Both the position numbers and the translations under genes were made by a program. Below, one piece after another: positions 57,662 to 64,000 of a stretch of DNA of 64,000 nucleotides. Where the stretch lies: assembly GCF_043290135.1 (NCBI RefSeq), contig NC_134707.1, forward strand, positions 84,896,447-84,960,446, given 5' to 3'. The first letter of the stretch is position 1. Every line of letters starts with the position of its first letter. The notes under the pieces were generated by a model. It had not been told where the DNA came from, ran no database searches, and was given only the letters and a program-made list of their open reading frames with translations. Origin of the DNA: Rhipicephalus microplus. Lineage: Eukaryota; Arthropoda; Arachnida; Ixodida; Ixodidae.

Positions 57662-58946
57662 CCAGTACGCGGAGCCCCCTTAGCCATTTGGTTGGACGTT
57701 GACTGGGAGGTATTTGAAAAGCCACTTAAGATCCAGACCTTTCTTTTCTTTACGAAGTTTAGTGTTCTTTTGTTGCATGTCTTTGCATGATGCGTCTTTT
57801 GATCTGTGTTTGTAAATAACATGTATTGCTTTTGGCGCGAAAAGTTTTAAATAAACGATTAGGCCTATTGTACATCGAGAATAAAGATATAAAGACGACA
57901 TTATATAGGTACGACATTATCCTCAAGAAACACTACAAAGAACACAGACTTGCGAACTGCTAGATGGAGGCGTAAAGAGCATCATTTATGACATCAGATA
58001 TACACTTAACACCAAAAAGTAAAAAAAAAGAGGTCAGGACCTGAGCTATTGAGATGAAGTCCCGACTACAAAAAAAGAAAAAAAACAAATTCAGAACTAT
58101 AGAGGCGCCCTCCGCCTTTGTTCATCTGGAAGGGGTGGGATGGGCGCATTCGACTCTACTATACTTATCGTCGAGTGGTCTCGCCACCTTCCCCGAGACG
58201 CCAGTAAGCTTACGTTGGTGCTCCGTTTTACAGTGAAAGCTGTGTAAAACTTGAAAAATTCGTATAGTGGTGGTGTCACGAGCGGTCTCCACTGGCTCTT
58301 TTATCAGTTAATCACTCGCAGCGTCGTATGCACGCCGTCGGCAGCGCTTTGGGTTATTCCCTTAACTTCTGCGCGATAGCATAGGTTAAGGCAATGACGT
58401 TACTGTGCAGGAAACATTAGTCGCGGACAGTGCCCTATAGTTTAGCGGTACAGCATTTACGTTCCCCGGACGGGATGGTGGCGCCACCTATCAGTGTTTA
58501 TGTGTAAGAAAAGTGAGAAGGATATTAAAACGAGATTATCAGCCTGTGTTACGGCGCGAAGTATTGTTACACGTTTATTTTATTAATAATGAAAGTAAAT
58601 TAATGGGAACAACGCACCAAATGCGAAAAACTCCAGGTTTCCGATTTGTTTACATTGATGTTGTAGTTAGGCCTAAACACGTTAGAAATGGGCAGCTATC
58701 TCAGAGACTGCGCCAACTTAATTGTATGCTCTGTCGTAGAAGCTAACTGAAGGCAAGCGAAGGCACTTTAAACAGTCGTTTGCTGCAAACAAAGTGAATC
58801 TTTCAACAACCACGTCACTTCAAAGGGGGCATCCCAGAGCGCCACCATGTTTGACGTTAAATATTGCACGTACAGTAAGCGGTACAGGTAACATATACGT
58901 ATCTGCGCATGCACACTTCACGCTATCACGGTACGCCCGGGGTACA

Positions 58947-59709
58947 CTAACTGTTTGTTAGACAGTTATAGTAGGCGAGCGTGTTCGAGAGCTTCTCCTG
59001 TAACCTTCCACATGGGTGTGCCACGGACAACTCGAGAAGAATGCCGGAAGTGAGAAGGTGAGACAGCTCGCATTCGGCGGGCTGATGCTGCAGTCCGGGC
59101 ACAAAAACAAGCCCGGTAGGCCAAGTGCCGGCAGCAACTGCGTAATGATAATCCACGAACCTTCGAAGCAAAGCTAAATTGCCAACGGGAATGCAGGTGC
59201 TGGTGACGGGCAGATCCTGCACACTATATACGCCGCCAAGTACATTCGCATTGTTAAACGTTTCTAACGTCGTTGCGCCGTCTGCGTGGTGCATGAGTGT
59301 GGAAACCAAAGGGGTTTCACCATGCTCTGCTCCCGCAGAGACTACATGCCCTTTTTGAGATGCCTTAACGTCATATTTACTCGGCATTTTAAACACTGGA
59401 TTCTTTGTTTCGTACATACGAAGAAATGGTGTGGTAAGATGTTCGCCGCTGGTTCTCGTTTTTTTCCCCTAAGCACAGCGCTAAGGTATCAGATACAATC
59501 GCCACGTCTACGCGGAATTCTCCAGCCTTTGTACGTAGTGCCCAAAAACACCTTGCGAGATTGCGTGCGCGAACTCTACAATAAGTGGATGCTGGGCGCT
59601 TATACGACGTCCACTGCCCCGCGATAGTTTTTGGTTGAGTGTCGTCAGCAAGGGAATCTTTCACGGAAGATATGTTGCGCAAGTCTTTTCGCAAATGCTG
59701 CATCAGCAA
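58947..59709 (-). CDS. Minus-strand ORFs, unit 10 (106 and 156 aa)
   Basis: Both overlapping frames are complete: 59709-59389 and 59417-58947. Joining them would need a +1 shift in the 29-bp overlap, or splicing; neither is shown. The opposing + frame is cut to 113 codons by TAG after STAPR while this strand stays open. Confidence 0.35.
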
Positions 59710-60508
59710 CGCATTGGATGGAATTCAGGTCGATGCACTGAGGGACGTAACTATAAAGAGGAATAGACGTCGTCGCTCTCAAGTTTGAACAAGACTTAGT
59801 GACAGCACTTTGAGGCCTTCCGGCCATTAACTAGGTGAAAGTAGTTTCAAAATAAAAAGAAACGTCATATTGCAGCTAGTTGTGCTACGTATTTATCAAG
59901 GTAAGGGTGCACGGTAATATTTTGCAATTCTTCAATACTTACGGTATATTTTAAATCTAATAAGAGACGCAGATTCTTAGCGAATGCACGGATGCGCAAA
60001 AAAAAAGTGGCTGCCAACTCAATTTAACACCCGAGCATGATGGCTGATTTGTTTCGCCAATTTCAATTTTGTGAGGCAAGTGTATCGCTGCCGTGGCGTT
60101 TTGGAAAGGCTGACTCAATATAGACTCGCTAAATTCTGTCCGGCACTTTGGTATCGTGCGGTAAAAAAAGCCGGTTAGCTAGAAAAATATCTGATTTGGG
60201 GTTGAAAGGAAGCGTGCCACACTGACGACTGCATGAACGTGTCGCGTGTGGTCGTTTGCTGCGTCAGCGCGACCGCAGCGCCTGCCTTTCCGGTGGTTGC
60301 CCTCGCCAGAAATTGTTTGGCCAACCAGCTCCTGTTCCGACTGCGAGAGTGGGCGTCAATGGCGGGCGCTGTTGGTGACGTCACTGCTTGAGTGAAAGGA
60401 GAGAGAGACAAGAGCTCAGTCGGCTGCTGGCTTCGGCATTGAAAGCACGTGCGCTACGTTGGGAGAAAAAAAAAGTATTGCTTCCCGTAAGTACACTGCT
60501 TTATCGTC

Positions 60509-60976
60509 ATGCCCGTCAACCGTGCCCCGACTATTGACGATCTTATTTAACAGGCTCAAGGGAAGATGCAGAACACGTCGAGCCTGCCCCGCTACGTCTT
60601 GCTCGCGGAGAGTTTGAAGATATGGGTCCCGTGTGACGATTCATCAAGCGACGATTCATCGAGCGATGACTCGTCCAGTGAAGATTCATGGAGCGATGAC
60701 TCGTCGACTGACGATGGTGCGGATTCGGCACCTGCTGTTTCAGCCGCTGGTGTCGAGGTAGGTAATGCAGAGGCGTCTACTGGATCTGATACCGTCTGTA
60801 GGGTTTAACCGTCTGTTTCAGATGACGACGCCGGACCGCCGTGCAAGCGTCGCAGACTGGACGACTTCCATGGCGAGTGGCGAGGTGACACGGACGATTT
60901 GAATACCCTAGAGCCCAGACCAGGACCAAGCGGCTTTCAGGACGACTCCTCGGAAAAAGACGACGGTGACGTCTAG
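60509..60976 (+). pseudogene. Acidic ORF, unit 10, two stops
   Basis: Carries the same TTTAACAG and GGTTTAACCG changes as unit 9, hence duplicated with them. Internal frame 60566-60808 from MQNTSS. The tail keeps the unit 6 change SEKDDGDV. Confidence 0.8.
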
Positions 60977-62266
60977 CCAGTACGCGGAGCCCCCTTAGCC
61001 ATTTGGTTGGACGTTGACTGGGAGGTATTTGAAAAGCCACTTAAGATCCAGACCTTTCTTTTCTTTACGAAGTTTAGTGTTCTTTTGTTGCATGTCTTTG
61101 CATGATGCGTCTTTTGATCTGTGTTTGTAAATAACATGTATTGCTTTTGGCGCGAAAAGTTTTAAATAAACGATTAGGCCTATTGTACATCGAGAATAAA
61201 GATATAAAGACGACATTATATAGGTACGACATTATCCTCAAGAAACACTACAAAGAACACAGACTTGCGAACTGCTAGATGGAGGCGTAAAGAGCATCAT
61301 TTATGACATCAGATATACACTTAACACCAAAAAGTAAAAAAAAAAGAGGTCAGGACCTGAGCTATTGAGATGAAGTCCCGACCACAAAAAAGGAAAAAAA
61401 ACAGATTCAGAACTATAGAGGCGCCCTCCGCCTTTGTTCATCTGGAAGGGGGGGGGGGGATGGGCTCATTCGACTCTACTCTACTTATCGTCGAGTGGTC
61501 TCGCCACCTTCCCCGAGACGCCAATAAGCTAACGTTGGTGCTCCGTTTTACAGTGAAAGGTGTGTATAACTTGAAAAATTCGTATAGTGGTGGTGTCACG
61601 AGCGGTCTCCACTGGCTCTGTTATCAGTTAATCACTCGCAGCGTCGTATGCACGCCGTCGGCAGCGCTTTGGGTTATTCCCTTAACTTCTGCGCGATAGC
61701 AGAGGTTAAGGCAATGACGTTACTGTGCAGGAAACATTAGTCGCGGACAGTGCCCTATAGTTTAGCGGTACAGCATTTACGTTCCCCGGACGGGATGGTG
61801 GCGCCACCTATCAGTGTTTATGTGTAAGAAAAGTGAGAAGGATATTAAAACGAGATTATCAGCCTGTGTTACGGCGCGAAGTATTGTTACACGTTTATTT
61901 TATTAATAATGAAAGTAAATAAATGGGAACAACGCACCAAATGCGAAAAACTCCAGGTTTCCGATTTGTTTACATTGATGTTGTAGTTAGGCCTAAACAC
62001 GTTAGAAATGGGCAGCTATCTCAGAGACTGCGCCAACTTAATTGTATGCTCTGTCGTAGAAGCTAACTGAAGGCAAGCGAAGGCACTTTAAACAGTCGTT
62101 TGCTGCAAACAAAGTGAATCTTTCAACAACCACGTCACTTCAAAGGGGGCATCCCAGAGCGCCACCATGTTTGACGTTAAATATTGCACGTACAGTAAGC
62201 GGTACGGGTAACATATACGTATCTGCGCATGCACACTTCACGCTATCACGGTACGCCCGGGGTACA

Positions 62267-63029
62267 CTAACTGTTTGTTAGACAGTTATAGTAGGCGAGC
62301 GTGTTCGAGAGCTTCTCCTGTAACCTTCCACATGGGTGTGCCACGGACAACTCGAGAAGAATGCCGGAAGTGAGAAGGTGAGACAGCTCGCATTCGGCGG
62401 GCTGATGCTGCAGTCCGGGCACAAAAACAAGCCCGGTAGGCCAAGTGCCGGCAGCAACTGCGTAATGATAATCCACGAACCTTCGAAGCAAAGCTAAATT
62501 GCCAACGGGAATGCAGGTGCTGGTGACGGGCAGATCCTGCACACTATATACGCCGCCAAGTACATTCGCATTGTTAAACGTTTCTAACGTCGTTGCGCCG
62601 TCTGCGTGGTGCATGAGTGTGGAAACCAAAGGGGTTTCACCATGCTCTGCTCCCGCAGAGACTACATGCCCTTTTTGAGATGCCTTAACGTCATATTTAC
62701 TCGGCATTTTAAACACTGGATTCTTTGTTTCGTACATACGAAGAAATGGTGTGGTAAGATGTTCGCCGCTGGTTCTCGTTTTTTTCCCCTAAGCACAGCG
62801 CTAAGGTATCAGATACAATCGCCACGTCTACGCGGAATTCTCCAGCCTTTGTACGTAGTGCCCAAAAACACCTTGCGAGATTGCGTGCGCGAACTCTACA
62901 ATAAGTGGATGCTGGGCGCTTATACGACGTCCACTGCCCCGCGATAGTTTTTGGTTGAGTGTCGTCAGCAAGGGAATCTTTCACGGAAGATATGTTGCGC
63001 AAGTCTTTTCGCAAATGCTGCATCAGCAA
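62267..63029 (-). CDS. Minus-strand ORFs, unit 11 (106 and 156 aa)
   Basis: Protein-identical to unit 10 in both frames (63029-62709 and 62737-62267). Confidence 0.35.
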
Positions 63030-63827
63030 CGCATTGGATGGAATTCAGGTCGATGCACTGAGGGACGTAACTATAAAGAGGAATAGACGTCGTCGCTCTC
63101 AAGTTTGAACAAGACTTAGTGACAGCACTTTGAGGCCTTCCGGCCATTAACTAGGTGAAAGTAGTTTCAAAATAAAAAGAAACGTCATATTACAGCTAGT
63201 TGTGCTACGTATTTATCAAGGTAAGGGTGCACGGTAATATTTTGCAATTCTTCAATACTTACGGTATATTTTAAATCTAATAAGAGACGCAGATTCTTAG
63301 CGAATGCACGGATGCGCAAAAAAAAGTGGCTGCCAACTCAATTTAACACCCGAGCATGATGGCTGATTTGTTTCGCCAATTTCAATTTTGTGAGGCAAGT
63401 GTATCGCTGCCGTGGCGTTTTGGAAAGGCTGACTCAATATAGACTCGCTAAATTCTGTCCGGCACTTTGGTATCGTGCGGTAAAAAAAGCCGGTTAGCTA
63501 GAAAAATATCTGATTTGGGGTTGAAAGGAAGCGTGCCACACTGACGACTGCATGAACGTGTCGCGTGTGGTCGTTTGCTGCGTCAGCGCGACCGCAGCGC
63601 CTGCCTTTCCGGTGGTTGCCCTCGCCAGAAGTTGTTTGGCCAACCAGCTCCTGTTCCGACTGCGAGAGTGGGCGTCAATGGCGGGCGCTGTTGGTGACGT
63701 CACTGCTTGAGTGAAAGGAGAGAGAGACAAGAGCTCAGTCGGCTGCTGGCTTCGGCATTGAACGCACGTGCGCTACGTTGGGAGAAAAAAAAAGTATTGC
63801 TTCCCGTAAGTACACCGCTTTATCATC

Positions 63828-64000
63828 ATGCCCGTCAACCGTGCCCCGACTATTGACGATCTTATTTCGCAGGCTCAAGGGAAGATGCAGAACACCTCTA
63901 GCCTGCTTCGCTACGTCTTGCTCGAGGAGAGTTTGAAGATATGGGTCCCGTGTGACGATTCCTCAAGCGACGATTCATCGAGCGATGACTCGTCCAGTGA
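63828..64000 (+). CDS. Acidic protein, unit 11, partial at window edge
   Basis: Open from MPVNRAPTIDDLISQAQGKM through the start of the Ser/Asp tract (CDDSSSDDSSSDDSS). One difference, LLEESL for LLAESL. The 3' part lies outside the window. Confidence 0.5.
   Translation, partial: MPVNRAPTIDDLISQAQGKMQNTSSLLRYVLLEESLKIWVPCDDSSSDDSSSDDSSS

Larger units (their letters stand above)
55046..58356. repeat. Array unit 9 (type A)
   Basis: Its right part is nearly identical to unit 10. GCCTGTTAGCTGG replaces CCGGTTAGCTAG near 56857. The boundary between the two variants falls inside the unit, as gene conversion or unequal exchange would leave it. Confidence 0.9.
58357..61676. repeat. Array unit 10 (type A)
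   Basis: Recent duplicate of unit 11 in the left part: both share ATTAATGGGA or AATAAATGGGA, GTTTGTTAGACAG, GCGTAATGATAATCC, TTTCTAACGTC and CCACTGCCCCGCGATAG. Confidence 0.9.
30170..64000. repeat. Macrosatellite: head-to-tail array of about 3.3-kb units
   Basis: Ten successive starts of the same ORF (30772, 34035, 37353, 40670, 43958, 47262, 50577, 53895, 57194, 60509, then 63828) are spaced 3263 to 3320 bp. A 38-bp hairpin recurs at 31922, 35201, 38521, 41804, 45114, 48428, 51742, 55046, 58357 and 61677. All units have the same orientation. The leftmost unit is the most diverged, and neighbours at the right end are almost identical, as expected from unequal exchange with older units at the edge. 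The array continues past the window. Units below are cut, by convention, at the hairpin. Confidence 0.95.
61677..64000. repeat. Array unit 11 (cut by the window edge)
   Basis: Matches unit 10 almost base for base until the start of the acidic ORF, where TTTCGCAG is restored, so the copies diverge again there. Confidence 0.9.

Noticed and set aside
1..64000. CRISPR arrays, bacterial operons, rRNA genes
   Set aside because: None found; spliced genes, SINE, poly(A) signals and non-LTR elements mark the window as eukaryotic.

Overview
This window is eukaryotic and built almost entirely of repeats; I see no convincing host gene. It most likely comes from a hard (ixodid, probably metastriate) tick. 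The main reason is a 240-bp tRNA-derived SINE at 27831-28070 that resembles the tick SINE I know as Ruka, with a second, decayed copy near 11190. The CR1-like non-LTR elements, the PIF/Harbinger element and the pogo relic fit an arthropod genome. The species cannot be fixed from sequence alone.

Layout. (1) 1-7257: a CR1-like non-LTR retrotransposon on the + strand (element A) is split by a nearly complete CR1/L2-like element on the - strand (element B, about 131-4892, with ORF1, ORF2 and a partly duplicated 5' region). (2) 7258-10235: a solitary copy of the 3.3-kb unit that later forms the array. (3) 10236-21786: a repeat graveyard with a SINE, foldback hairpins, a non-LTR relic, a possible LTR, a minisatellite, a pogo transposase relic and two more fragments of the 3.3-kb unit. 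(4) 21787-27678: a 5.9-kb PIF/Harbinger DNA transposon with terminal inverted repeats and a TTA target duplication. It carries a MADF-BESS gene (+) and a multi-exon transposase (-) that has lost the exon for the first catalytic aspartate. (5) 27679-30170: the SINE and dispersed repeats. (6) 30170-64000: a head-to-tail macrosatellite array of eleven units, about 3.3 kb each, running off the right edge.

The array is the most unusual feature. Each unit carries a + strand ORF for a Ser/Asp-rich acidic protein of about 155 residues with a KRRR nuclear-localisation-like cluster, and a - strand ORF region facing away from it. The two are divergent around a shared region with an inverted CCAAT box, a TGACGTCA element, a TCAGT initiator-like site and a CACGTG box. 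Poly(A) signals for the two directions point toward a 38-bp imperfect hairpin between units. Four acidic ORFs are intact (34035, 40670, 47262, 50577); the others carry stops or small frameshifts. No protein of the unit matches a family I recognise, and no replication or transposition enzyme is visible in it, so how it is amplified is unknown.
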